Assembly: GCA_050084515.1 (NCBI GenBank)
Contig: CM114273.1
Span: forward strand, 62,001-126,000
Length of the DNA stretch: 64,000 bases
Direction: 5' to 3'
Source of the DNA: Blasia pusilla
Taxonomy: Eukaryota > Marchantiophyta > Marchantiopsida > Blasiales
A program made the position numbers and the translations under genes. The notes under the pieces are model-generated. The model saw nothing but the letters and a program-made list of their open reading frames with translations, did no database searches and had not been told where the DNA came from. Each line of letters opens with the position of its first letter. Position 1 is the first letter of the stretch. Of this stretch, positions 49,101 through 61,104 are shown piece by piece.

Positions 49101-51557
49101 AAAAGTTCAAAGACAGGTACAGCACTTAAAACTAAACACTCAACTGACAACTTAAAGAAACTCAGTCCAATTGGACAGAGTACAGACCAACCTTGATCTC
49201 AAACTAGCAAAAATTTTAGGCAGGTTAGTGAAATAAACTAGTAATTTTATCAGTGGAAAGTGTAAGGATTGGGTATTTCTTTACCTGCACTAAAAAGTAT
49301 GTGGTCATGAGGGACCCATAAAGAAATTTAACAGAATATAAATTTAGAAGCTACCTCATAGATTTATTTAGGAGTGATAAAGAGCAAGATCTATTCTTTA
49401 ACAATGACAGGTTTTGGATGTTAATGAGTTTATGATCCACTTCAATCACGTGACATTGTTCTGTCTCATGTATCCAGTCTCCCAAACTCCATCCATCCCC
49501 GGACTGCCTTGTCAGAGATGACGCATGGACTGACTGCAAAAAACTTAGACCAGAAAGTCCAGTGGTCCCAATCCCCCAAAAACTACTTGCCAACCCTCTT
49601 CCACAGTTCGCCCTTCTTGGGCTATAGCCATCTAAGCCAAGACTAGATGAGGAACACTTCCTGTAGAACCTATCTCAGAAGTAAGTATAATATCGTGCAC
49701 AATGGACCTGGGTAGATGCTCAGAAATAAGATCACCTGCCATACAGCCACAATTTATTCTAACCAATTCCAAATTTCTGCTCATAATTTCTTTACAAAAT
49801 TTCTTTCAAAACACGCATACTCAGATGTAAGGTCCGGATGAGATATACTTACTTCGGGTGCTCCTGGTGCAATACCAATCAGAACAAGCCACTTCTCGGA
49901 GGGGTCACACCTGTAATTGATAATTTGGTTTCCATTTAAATTGGCAGTTCTGTCGAACATTTTCACTGGCTCTGTCTCACCTGAAGGAAAATATTGAGAT
50001 AAGAAAATCTGGTGACGTTGTGGCAAAGCTGAATTTTACTACCATGTGACAAACTTCAGCTAGTTAACGCGGTCCCCATCTTAATGGATTGCAACAACCA
50101 ATTTCGTTCACACCCACGGGAGTTGATGTGATGTACATGTGCATGGAGAACAACATACAAACCACCCCCCTTAGGTATAAGAGTGCAAACACCCCTCAAT
50201 GTCTGAAAGTAAAGTCTAAATGAACGTACAAGTTGGACATTCATCAAATCCACCTCTGAACATCTCATTACCTTCGATGGACCAGTGATAAACTGCTGTC
50301 TGAGTGACCAACCCAAGAAGCTTGGGAGTAATCCATTTCCAGAATACAACCTGTTGCACAAGCCAGGAGGATCTCAGGACACGTGCAGCAAATATCCAGT
50401 GGAGTATCCTCAAGCAATCGAACACCTACCATCCGGAATCTGTTGCCCATACCACCAGACAGACTTCCTTTGCCAATGTACAAGAGACCGCTCCCAACCC
50501 TGTACAGGGAATGCGGGTGAACGAAATTCTTCTTTTCTTATGGCACGCCGACGACGCGACCCACATTCCCTCCGAACATCCTCCAAATCTATATTTATGA
50601 AAAAAGGGCCGTTCAAGCTGGCAACAAACCTCCGCGGTGGGCGAGTATAGGATTATCGAAATTAACAATCTCAGATCTGACTTCCACTTCAAACATACCG
50701 CTCAAAACTTTCCCGCATCTCTTACACCTCGATAATCTCCGACTCAGATCTAATTGACTTAGAAGCTCAAACCTGCTCTGGCATCTGGTATGACTTGATC
50801 TTGGCCTTCAGCTCTATGTTGAAAATTTGCAGGTGATCTTGCGTAGTTCCTGGACTTTGAGCTGCGACATTGCCACGAGAGAGGATCAAAAGATATGAGC
50901 AAGCAAGTTCCACTTTAAATTATCAAAACGCTCTGCCGGGATCTTCCCTCGAGACAAGTACGTGACGCTCGACGGTCACGAACCCAACACACTGGTCCAA
51001 TGGGCAGAAACATTGCCAGACCGGGCCTTTCGGAACGGCTCCGGGACCAATGAACGACTGGTAAAAAGAAACTTGTACTAGCTGAGGCATCACACCTTTT
51101 AGGGCTAGAACTTTGCTGTTTGGGTTCATGAGCGCAGAATCGGCAGTGATAGGTCGCCGCAGAGGCTGCGAAGGCATGCTTATGTCGATAATGACGACGC
51201 TATTTTGAGGTGACGTCTCTCGCACGCAAATGTACTTATCCGACTCCATAGTCACGTGTGTGAATGTGATGAAGTTCTGATTGATCCCGAGGCTCGTGAG
51301 CTGCACATATGCCAAACAGAAAGACCACACAATCGGCATTTTGTAAAACCTCGTAGTCTCAGACACTCCCTGATCGATCGTCATGACTTACTCACCGACT
51401 CCCCTAACCTACCGAGAGGTACTCAAGGTGCAGATCACAGCACCGTAGCGGCTCGTCTTCGCAAAACAAACTCAAATGAACCTAGAGTGCAAGATCCCAT
51501 TCCAGAACTCACCGTCAGAGCCTCCTTCATCGTGATGGGAGCGCTAGCAGCTGCCAT
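40198..51557 (-). CDS. CHC: Clathrin heavy chain, complete 30-exon gene
   Basis: Scaffold of clathrin coats in endocytosis and trans-Golgi traffic. GT-AG exons: 51557-51513, 51300-51096, 50861-50773, 50350-50272, 49980-49853, 49095-48997, 48865-48757, 48430-48351, 48109-47882, 47742-47677, 47480-47364, 47208-47011, 46908-46792, 46602-46543, 46363-46277, 46077-45994, 45901-45767, 45598-45536, 45380-45276, 45174-45062, 44663-44411, 44262-44126, 43997-43719, 43518-42516, 42208-41723, 41440-41270, 41153-40968, 40811-40689, 40571-40461, 40341-40198. They total 5100 nt, 1699 residues, close to the roughly 1705 of plant CHC, with phases matching throughout. Exons 1-9 carry the N-terminal beta-propeller and linker. 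The middle holds the clathrin heavy-chain repeats, including the 1003-nt exon 24. The last exon encodes the Pro/Gly/Met-rich tail after [12 protein letters not shown]. The start has an ACCATGG context. No disruption seen. Confidence 0.96.
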
Positions 51558-52440
51558 GGTTGCCAAGCAGCTGATCCCCGGGCCGCAGCCACAGACCTGT
51601 TTATGTCCCTACCGTCAGCCTCCCTGCCGGATCAATCTACTAGGCTCTGCTTCCTAGTAGCCTGCACGCATTCGAGCGCCTCAACGCCAAGACACGAGAA
51701 CAATGGTCGGGGGCTCGCGGCACCTCCTCCCACAGCAGCGAAACAACCGCATGCAAGACTCTTCAAGATCGCTCCTGCCGAGCCGATCAAAGCTCCTAGC
51801 GCGTCCGGCTAAACGACTCCGCGTAGCTACCTATACAGCGGAAGACGAATGGAGCGATGAGCGCAATCGATCTGACATCGCGATTAAGGCCCGCACTCTT
51901 CGTTCCTCTCCCACTCTCTCTCTCTCCCCTCTCTGTGTTCTCTCGTGCGTCTCTCGCTCTTCGCTCCGTCCTCGGAGACGAAGAAGAATTGGCACCGAAC
52001 GCCTCTCACCTCCTTACTCTCGTTTTGTCCAACGCGGGCCGGGATCCCAGCACCGCGATTCCGGTGCGTCCCCGCCGAGGAGCACCCTCCAACGCGCAAT
52101 GGTGGCTACGCCGCCCGACCCGCGACTCCTCCGCCCCGTCTCCAATTCCCCTGTGCTCCCACGAAGTGCGGTGGATGATTGGCACTACTAGTTTACGCCC
52201 GGCGACAGGCAGACAGCCAACCAGCCAGCCTCGCACCTTTTTGGACTTACCGGCTCCGGTTGCTCCACCCTGCCACATGTTCCTTCGCTGCTCGGAAACT
52301 GCGGCGCTGTCCCGGAAAGCGCCCTCTCCCACTATCATTGAGCTGCGGGGTAACTTACTCCGTCCATGACTCCTCGTTACTCCGTCCAGATCTCTACGCC
52401 TCCATAGATTCCATAAGGAGAAATAAAGCTTAAAAGTTGA
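51558..52440. promoter_or_regulatory. Clathrin heavy chain upstream region
   Basis: GC-richer DNA directly upstream of the clathrin start, with a CT-rich patch (51905-51950). It probably holds the 5' untranslated region and promoter. The plus-strand frames here (up to 170 codons) overlap one another in several frames, show no domain and look like composition artefacts. Confidence 0.35.
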
Positions 52441-53940
52441 GGCTGGAAGACCCCATTAGGCATTACAAAAGGCTCCATATTTTATTGTATTCGTGACTTC
52501 AAGAAAATCTAAACTTATAGATGTGTGGCAAAGTTATTGGGAGGAAACGAGTGAAGGGGGAACAAGGAAACGGTACTCCTCAACTACGATTCCCATACCA
52601 TTCCATGCATGTGGCACATGCACCAACTAGTGGAACATAAGGCAACGAGCCCAAAGGAAAAGAAAATGGAGGATCCCTATTTCACAAATTTCATCGATCA
52701 TGGAAATAATATTAGCAGCATGTATGGAAATAAGAATTTTCAAGAATGGGATCTCTAATGGCAACATCTCCCACGATTTGAGCACGCCTCACAAATATAT
52801 TGGCTTGGGCACATTGCGATGCAAGTTAGACTTCATGTTTACAATATGAAAGCATGGAGGCCCTCCTTTTATGTTCAACGGAGGAAATTGTCATCCTTTT
52901 TAAGGGGATTGTCCCTTTTCAATTCCCTTGAGTCAATTGTGGTTAATTGACTTTCCTAGTCCCATTTCTTTTATATTTGATTGGTATCGATGTTCGTTTA
53001 TACTTAGTTTTTTCCCCCCTTTAGCTTAATTATCATCACATCTCTAGCCAAAGGGTTATCTTTTGTGGTAGTTAATAATCCTAATAGCGATATTTGCAAT
53101 GAGCTTCGAAAACATTTTTGGTTGAGAAAGATAGATGAAGAAAATTTGTCATATCCACAAACCATCGTATATTGCAATTAATATATGAGGAGATGGATAT
53201 CATATTCCGCACTTCGTCTCCTCTTGTAGATCTATTTGTGATTAAAATTCTTATGCTAGTGATCGACATTAAGTATGAATCATATGAATGTTTTTAGGTA
53301 TATGGTTGTCACGTCATTAACAAAATAATGGAAGATATACATGTTACAAATGCATAAAGTTTACACAATGATATCTATAAATCCATGATAACTTGTTGAG
53401 CAGGAGGGTGATGTGTGCAAACCACTAACTTGGTAGTTTGGGGTCATTCGGGTCTACTTTGGCTTTATTGCTACTAATGTATCGCGTGCCATGCACAGGG
53501 GTGAATGGACTAACCATGTTGCAAACAAATTCTACATTTTTTCTTGTTGCCCGTAGTATGTGAAACATTTTCTTCCTGCCCAAGTGCCACATGTCAAACA
53601 GACATGTGTTGGCAAATCAAGAAGGCACTCTCCAATAAAAATATAGATATAGATTAAAAGGAAAATCTTCTTTAAAGCCTATGTTGATTTTTTCAGTTTC
53701 TATGATATCCTCTTTGAGAAGTCTCCAAATGTCCTATTGGCTTTCGATATGACCTTGATCATCTTTAGATGAGACATGAACTTTAGCCCATTGATCTATT
53801 TGATTTTTTTTCTTTCATGTCGGATCTTTGATATTAATTTGCATCCATATGTGGTAGAGTCATTGTGAATGAATGTATGATGGTGTTTAGTGGCCAACTT
53901 TATCGTTGAACGTTATTAAATATAGTGGTAAAGTTGTCTT
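52441..53940. other. AT-rich intergenic region
   Basis: No gene or element signature that I can support. Confidence 0.45.
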
Positions 53941-53952
53941 TGGTACCAACGT

Positions 53953-54338
53953 CTATGGTTGATATTGTGGTGGTTCTAACATAGGATGCACATATTTGTA
54001 TTGTGGAGCATACTGTGTGGGGTATGGCATAATCAACTTGCCTTGCATTTTTGTGGTTGCTCTTATAAAAGCACATCTCCTTGATTGTTGTTGAATTTTT
54101 TTTATACCCATTTGTTGAATTAGTTCGATTGACATATCATGCATGGAAAAGTTAGGCAATCAAGTAAGACATGTCCTTCATTCCAAAACACGGAATACAT
54201 GGATGGTCTTCTTTGTCCCATTGGAGGGTCTTCATAATTTTGATTGTATGGGAATGGCACTTTGTTGACATATTGTGGATTAAAACTTACAATCGTGGAT
54301 ACAATTGATGGTAATGTTATTGCAAGAGGGATGGACAT
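53953..54338 (-). pseudogene. Possible retrotransposon gag relic with a degenerate zinc knuckle
   Basis: Two overlapping minus-strand frames are rich in Pro, Gln and Tyr. MYSVFWNEGHVLLDC keeps the spacing of a CCHC knuckle (x2, x4, x4) with the first two Cys changed to Tyr and Phe, each one base from Cys codons. No pol is found next to it, so this is tentative. Confidence 0.3.
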
Positions 54339-54339
54339 T

Positions 54340-56200
54340 TTTTTTTATCAATGTATGCACTCCAAGCTTATGTTTGTGTATCTTTGTCAATTTTGAGGCA
54401 AATTCTATGCTACATTGCCTTTCTAATTTCACCTCAACCTTCTTAATCTTGAGCTACTATTTTAGAGTTACTTTTTACCTTTGATTCCTCTTCCGAATGT
54501 TTTATTGAATCATCTAAATTGGAAAGAGGGTGAGTCTTTTGTTTTCTTAGTGCTATTAGCATAATTTTCATGTGCAAGAGATTCATTCAAATTCCATCCA
54601 CATTAATTGGCCTACCAATTATGACCAATTTCTAAATGTTTTTGGTGTCGTTATCGCAAATAGCTAAGTCTATGACAATCACGCTAGTGGGGACTTGGGA
54701 AGCAAGTCATGACCATGAGTACATCCAAGGAGGAAAGACCTTGGTGTGACCCACCAAAGTCAAAATCTAGACTTGTTAGTTAAGAGACTAGGAAAGATGG
54801 TGGAACTAGCCATAGGGCTAAGGCTAGGCGAGACACACTCATATTTTTTTTTGGCCTTAGATCAGAGAGGGCCATGACGACTTGTGGGGACAAGACTAAG
54901 GAAAGCAAGGTTTGAGACATTGGAGACAGTCGCCAAGTCAAGGGCAAGAAGTAAGTAACATGGGAGTAGTAAAGATGGACAAGACATCACACGACTAGCC
55001 AAGAAACGCAAAGGGCAAAAACAAACCTTGAGATACCAAATGAGGAGATGAGCGTTGACCAGGAGACATATGAAATTCAAGTCTAAACTCCAAGATGCGT
55101 TTGGGGAACCAAGAGTTGCATAAGTTGCAAGAAGCCTCACCCAAGCCATCTTCATGGATAACTAGTCAAATGTCACTCTGTGGATTGCTAACTACATTAG
55201 GGTCAGGATCCAAGGGAGACAATATGGAAGATGGGCTTTCCCTAGAGAACTCGAGAAGTACCTACATGGGAGGACACTTCCCCTCTCAATATGCTCAAAG
55301 CCCTTTAACCATAAATTAATTTTGACGTGTACTTGGCCGTGTTATAAGTTTAAGCTAAGGGACAGACCTTGAGGTATCAACCGACATGCTCCGATTCAGG
55401 TGAGTCACTTAATTAGGGAGATTTTCAAGATTTGGGGAAGAGGCTTCCTAGGTAGATCATACCCATTTGGGGGAACTCAACCTGACTAGTGTTTGGCGAC
55501 TTCTCGTCTACTCACAAAACACGCAATCAATTGAGTCTTCGGTAGTGGCTCTAAGTCTTCCACTTGCAAAGCTCAAGGTTAGGAGTGCTTTGGAGTGAAG
55601 TAGAAGATGAACTCTACAACAATTGTGCTCTTCACTTGTAGTTTTTGCCTTTGTTCAAGGTCGTACATAAAGTAGTAGACCAAATTTTTTTCTTAGATTC
55701 TCCTATTGATTAAGTGTGAATATTTTTTACACAAGTGGCATATTGCTCAAATGTTTCAACTTAATGGTCTCTTGCTTCATATTCAAAATATAAGCATGAC
55801 TTATTTCAAGTTTCTCGATGTTAATGAATTTTATGGGCTCAAATGTAAGCAAACTAATGGGACGAGAATTAGGAATATAAAAAAATTTATGGGTTTTACG
55901 AATACTGATTTCTTAGTAATTCATCAAGAATGTAGGAATGTGAAACATGGATGTAGACTCAAGCTAAAGGAAGGGTGGTAGGAGGGTTCAAGGAACCTTG
56001 GTATAAGTTGTATGAAGGAATTAGGATCAAGAGATTTTAAAATGGGAAACAACGTGTGCAAGAAGCAAGGACGAGAGAGTACTATAAGGAGTTATCAATA
56101 AATGACTCAGGACTCGTGCATGATAGATGCATGACGTGGACAAAAAGACACACGTATTGCCCATCATCATTGAGGTGTAATTCCATGTCATCAATTTTAA
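54340..56200. other. Intergenic region, no recognisable gene
   Basis: Short frames only. Nothing that I can assign to a family. Confidence 0.4.
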
Positions 56201-56239
56201 GTTTTTATTCCACATCAACAATGCCATTATTGAAATCAC

Positions 56240-56720
56240 ATTGAAAATTTTAAGTGAGTCATTATATGACTCAAATTAATTCATACGTGTGATTGCTCTA
56301 GTAATAACAAGGTCCTTTGTGATTATTTTTGTGATTGGATTTAGTCTTAAAATGACTCAAGCTAGTTAAGAGTAGTGATTTGATGACTAAAATAGTTGGC
56401 TCCGGTGACTTAGGAAGTCGTCTATTAGTTCAAAATGTTCTTATTTTGGAGTCAGATAATGATTGATATTCATTTATGATGCTAAATTGGGGCATCTAGT
56501 GAAGTTATTTTATGCCAAAATGACTAACATAATGACTCACACAATGAGTAAAGGATTGGCGTTGACCACAATAGGACTCATGGAATAAGTCAAGTTATGA
56601 CTAAGGAGTCATGAAATGACTAAGAGTATTATGCAAGGAATGATTCAAGACTCATGGATTGACTTACATCATAACTTTAAATATTTTTTGAGTCACTAAT
56701 TCCAATCATGAAGGGTTAAT
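56240..56720. repeat. Orphan ATGACT/AGTCAT array resembling a CACTA subterminal region
   Basis: Repeated GACTCA, ATGACT and AGTCAT motifs like those in the arrays of the CACTA element at 10.5-15.9 kb. A CTAGTG, the CACTA terminus in reverse, occurs near 56500, but I cannot define a matching left end or a target duplication. Probably a truncated relative. Confidence 0.4.
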
Positions 56721-57099
56721 AGAGGATCATTTGAGATGGGTTATGGAAGGAGCCAATCATAACATAAATTGATTAGCTCCTTCCAACAAGAAACAAATTA
56801 GAGACATTGCTTCATAATATCATAAACAAATAAATGCAGCACTCATAATTTACATTCATCCAAAATCATAATTTAGAATTTTGTCCAACCACAATGCTTG
56901 ACACCCCACTTCATAACCCTCAAAATTTTCCAACGAAAGCCTGCTCCTAGTGAAGGAACTTAGTGTATGGGGCCCTAAGAGTAATAAAACCCGCCTCCAA
57001 GTTTAAGTCAAGATGGATTTGGTTTATTTCTGTTAGGTTCATTGCTTTAAAATTTCTAAATTATGATTTGGCAACATTATTTGGAATCTGGAATTATCC

Positions 57100-57229
57100 A
57101 CGCGGATTCCAGATACGTAGGGTTTGGCACCCCTTGTTAATTAAACAAAAAAGCAACATTTTGACGGATTACAGGCTTGGAACGAGCCTGGCCGCTTTCA
57201 CGCGGATTCCAGATACGTAGGGTTTGGCA
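57100..57229. repeat. 30-bp exact direct repeat spaced 100 bp
   Basis: The 30 bases at 57100-57129 recur unchanged at 57200-57229 (beginning ACGCGGATTCCAGATACG). The roughly 70 bp between them contains a small hairpin, GGCTTG/GAGCC. The origin is unclear. Confidence 0.85.
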
Positions 57230-58599
57230 ACAATATTTTGATGCCAACTCCACCAACATGGAGTTGAACTTACAAGCCTATTAGAGCAAGTCATTGGCAT
57301 GTGAGAGTATGCACGGTAGACCTTTTGTGATTGTAGGTGTGTGGATGCCTCTTGCTCTGACTTACCATGCAACTTTTTTCCTTTCATGCATCTATTTTTC
57401 TTATGCAATAGTGATCAACGGACTCACAATGTCCAGTATGTGAAATAGACACAGATAATCAATTTGATAACGTTTGCACATAGATGAGCAATTGTATTGA
57501 AAAAGGAGATTGTACATACTTCCAACAGAAAACCTCATACTTGTGATCGAGTACAACAGCAGGGAATCAACCATAATTTACTTGCAGGCATAATTCATGA
57601 TCCATTTAGTACCATGTCAATGGCAACTAGATCTACTTGCGTCTGCATGTCCTTGTATATGACCTTTCCTTTTTGTTGGAATGGTGGTTGCGTTCGAAAA
57701 ATGGTAATTTCACAGTTGTTGTTCTCTTTCCGCCTACCCTTTCAGTGTAAGGCTTCAACCCAGTCAACTTTTCATTTCAATGAGCTTTCAATTGGCCCAC
57801 TTGGTATAAAGCTTGCTGTGCAGATTTTGACTATAGTTGGTGTAGATAGGACACCCATATCACTCCTTGCTTTTAAATTGAGAATAGACTCGTATATTGA
57901 TTTCACATGTTGTACCGTACGGTCAACAGAAGTTGGTACGAGCTAGAAGCCTCAATAAATTTTATGAGCTTCTGAAAAATAGTTTTAATGTCAAGGGCGG
58001 TCGGCGTAATGGGTTATGGGCCTCTTTGCCGGTTCTCTCATCGTAAGGGAATAGGTAATCTTCTTCATGTGAGGTCATGTATTCAGATCCTGATATATCA
58101 TGGACGTCACCTTCTTCATATTTCACAAGGCCTTGAAATCCTCCAGATGTACTTCCAAATTTGACTCCAAGATATAAAATTACTTCTGCCTCGATGTATT
58201 CTGATAGCTTGAGACACTTCATCTGACACCATACCCCAAATTGACTTAAAAAAAAGCATGCATGCCTACAGAATATTGAAGGTTGATGGAAGTATTTATA
58301 TCACAACTAAAGCATCAAATTATATTTTCAATTGAGAGTATCCTAGTTTGGACTTGCTAAAGACCTTGGCATATTTTACACCATTTTGGTCTTCAAACGC
58401 AACATGTGAATCTGGAATTTCTTAAGCCTTCTTTATGGCGATTGTCATCACTCGGTGGATTTCCTTGTTCTTGACCCTCCCTTTAGAATTCAAAAGTGTC
58501 AGGTACCCAAAAACAAAAACCTCCATTTCATTGGTTTGCATTTCAAAAAGCTAGATAATCTTCCTTGTACGTTCCCTTGGCTGGCATGCTTGAAGTGAG
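57230..58599. other. Intergenic region, no recognisable gene
   Basis: Frames at 57497-57946 (+) and 58222-57962 (-) have no known domain. The latter lies downstream of the MULE transposase in the same orientation and could be a remnant of it. Confidence 0.35.
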
Positions 58600-59800
58600 A
58601 TGTGCCTTGAGGGTCGCATGCCTCCTCTTGATTGAAGCATTGATAGCTTGGTGAGATCTGGCTTCACTTCTAATCGCCTTCGCCCATGGCGAGTATGTAG
58701 AGTGGTATTTCGCCCATGGCGAGTATGTAGAGTGGTATTTCGCCCATGGCGAGTATGTAGAGTGATATTTCGCCCATGGCCCAAGCTTTACGCACGTGCC
58801 AGATACACAAGTGGATAGGACTTCCTAGAAATGCCTCCCTTATGGCTGGTTGCTCTTCCTTTGAAACGTAAAAAATGAAGTAAGAAGGGTTCCACGGTGT
58901 GGGGGTACCTTGTCCACAAACGCAAATCATGGCTTCTGCCCGAGCCTTCATGCTCTTGAGAACTTCCACAAGGTCTACATGCGTATGGCGTTGTAGAATT
59001 GCCCATACCATAGGTTACCAATTTTGGAAGGAATGAAAACCAAGTAGGGTGAACAACTCATTTTGTATGGAGTCAAACAAAGCCACAATGCATAATGGAA
59101 TAGTGTTGCCACATGCATGCAATAAATTGGGAATAGAGGACTGAACAAACATCAAGAACTACACCATACACTAGGTTGTCCACAAAGAGTTAGGGTACTA
59201 GAGTGCACAGTTAGTGTCATGGAAAGAAGTTCAGTTCGAAAACTCTCCATTAGAGGTGTTTTTCATCTGTACAGTAAATAAGGTTCCCTACTAAATTTCT
59301 AGAAAATTTTGTACTTGACCACGTCTGGTTGAAACTAAACCTTAAGCTTCCTACAACCATGCTCGTATATAACTATTCAAAAAAAATCTAGAATCACCTC
59401 ATATGTGTTGGTTCCATGTGTTGCATCCACACTAATGGCACCTCCATCTCAATTTGACCAGATTTTGGAGCATCCATGGGGTGGAAAAGACAAGGGTGAA
59501 TGGGTATCGATCGACGAGGTCAAACATTTTGTAAAGTATGACATATTCATAATGCCTCTAAACCCATATGTGGACCGTGGTTGTATCATCTGTCTCGTCA
59601 TACCCATCTTCTGGCCTCCTCATGGCATTTTTTATGTTTAGAATGTCTTGATGTTTGAGCATAGCGTCCCTTGCTAGGATGTAGGACCCATTGAGTTTGT
59701 CTCCCATCTGATTTATGATCCACTTGGTGTGCATTCTCATAATATGGTGGGGACTAATATTCACCTGGAGCAAACGTTCTACAAAGTCTCGACATGTAGA
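58600..59800 (-). pseudogene. Decayed MULE (Mutator-like) transposase
   Basis: Minus-strand pieces in MULE/FAR1-like order: SYILARDAMLKHQDILNI (about 59690-59640), FSTPWMLQNLVK (about 59485-59450), then after a frameshift GAISVDATHGTNTYE, with the first catalytic Asp of the DDE triad at 59427-59425. Next come VEVLKSMKARAEAM and IREAFLGSPIHLCIWHVRKAW (about 58860-58800), the block after the second Asp. Stops, frameshifts and an interruption at about 59040-59400 make it inactive. A 30-bp tandem repeat starts immediately after HVRKAW. No terminal inverted repeats found. Confidence 0.75.
58681..58780. repeat. 30-bp tandem repeat, 3.3 copies, inside the MULE relic
   Basis: Three full units of 30 bp plus a partial fourth, beginning CGCCCATGGCGAGTATGTAG. 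One base differs in the third unit. The period is a multiple of three, so the minus strand reads as a ten-residue repeat (MGEIPLYILA). Confidence 0.95.
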
Positions 59801-60640
59801 GCTTAATTAATTTAAGAGAAATTTTATCATTGGAAACCAAAGATGTCCTATCTAGATCTCTATGAAAAATGTTACCAACTTCGTCATTGTGTTTGGGTTG
59901 AAGAAACCTGATCTACATGCAACGGGGCCTTGTATGAGGGAATATTACAACGAAGTGACATTGGCAACCCTTACATTGGGAAAGCCTTAAACGTTGGAGT
60001 TGGCTCTCAAGCTTGGTACCTTTCCCACCTTCCCTCTGAATGTTCTCTTCAAAACTCTCGAGGGGTAAGTCCCTCCACACCATATTACGCCAATCTTGTG
60101 GCCCATATGCACACCAATAGTAAATATTTGGGCCTAAATGATGTTTTGTATCTGACTTCTATTTTTTGAAGTGTGTTTAGAAATGGAGTAATCGTTCCTC
60201 TCCTAAGAGGAAATCCAAGAATCGAGATGCGTCTATCCAAGCTTCCCATTTGGGACCATAAAGAGTCAATGCATCCCTGCTGTATGGTATATCTGGAGGT
60301 TTCTAGATGGCATCACAAGGTAAACTTGAGCTAAACTTAATTGACCTTGGCATACTAAATTATGTCAATGACAATCCTTGTTCTACTGTACTCCAACATA
60401 GTAAAGTTTGTCTACTAGTATGTGGCTTCTGCAGTATAATGTGCCTATAGAGTTCATAATTGTAGGTGTACCATGGGAAACATCATACAATTCTAAAGAC
60501 TTGTATAATCTACATTCCGAAGACTTGCACCATACCATCAAGAAAAGACGAATTAGTGTCATAGTACATGCTCAATTGGAATCCCATGGAGTGCACAACT
60601 ATATAAACTTGCACTTGTAGGTTGGCATTATCATGTGAAT
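59801..60640. other. Intergenic region, no recognisable gene
   Basis: May contain upstream Copia sequence, but no motif that I can defend. Confidence 0.35.
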
Positions 60641-61080
60641 GGAAACTAAACCATAACGGAGTGACAAATGGAGTGTTTACATCATAGCATATGAGGATAT
60701 GGTACAACAAGTTAAGTTAAAGATAGAGAAAGAATTTGATGTGAAGGATTTAGGAGAACTCAAGTGCTTCGTTGTTATTAAGTTTATCAAGATTGGAGAG
60801 AACATATAATTACTATAACGATAATATGCTCTTGAATCACATACTTTCAAAATATCGTATAATGGCTTGTAAGCCAATCTCTATGTCATTAGACCAAAAT
60901 GTGAATTGAAGAGTAGAAGAAGGAGAGTTGCTTGCAGATTCTAATATGTCCATGTGTATGGTTGGAAGTTTGATCTATCTAAATATAACTTGGCCAAACT
61001 TAAGCTACAAAATTGGCTTAGTGAGCTAGTTCATGCAAGAACCTCATAAATCTCACCTAAATGTTGTGAGGAGGTGAAAT
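60640..61080 (+). pseudogene. Decayed Ty1/Copia reverse transcriptase fragment
   Basis: VQQVKLKIEKEFDVKDLGEL and then KCFVVIKF (about 60701-60790) match the Copia RT stretch after the YVDD site. Further pieces, ALESHTFKI, ACKPISM, and (around 60955-61050) MCMVGSLIYL followed by LVSQFMQEP, follow the family pattern. Stops and frameshifts are frequent. No LTR or integrase seen. Confidence 0.65.
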
Positions 61081-61104
61081 TCTCTCTTCAGTTTGGGCGA
61101 ATAG

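Noticed and set aside
51703-52369. Plus-strand frames of 162 and 170 codons upstream of the clathrin gene
   Set aside because: Several frames are open at once in GC-rich promoter DNA. The translations are Arg/Ser/Pro-rich without any recognisable motif.
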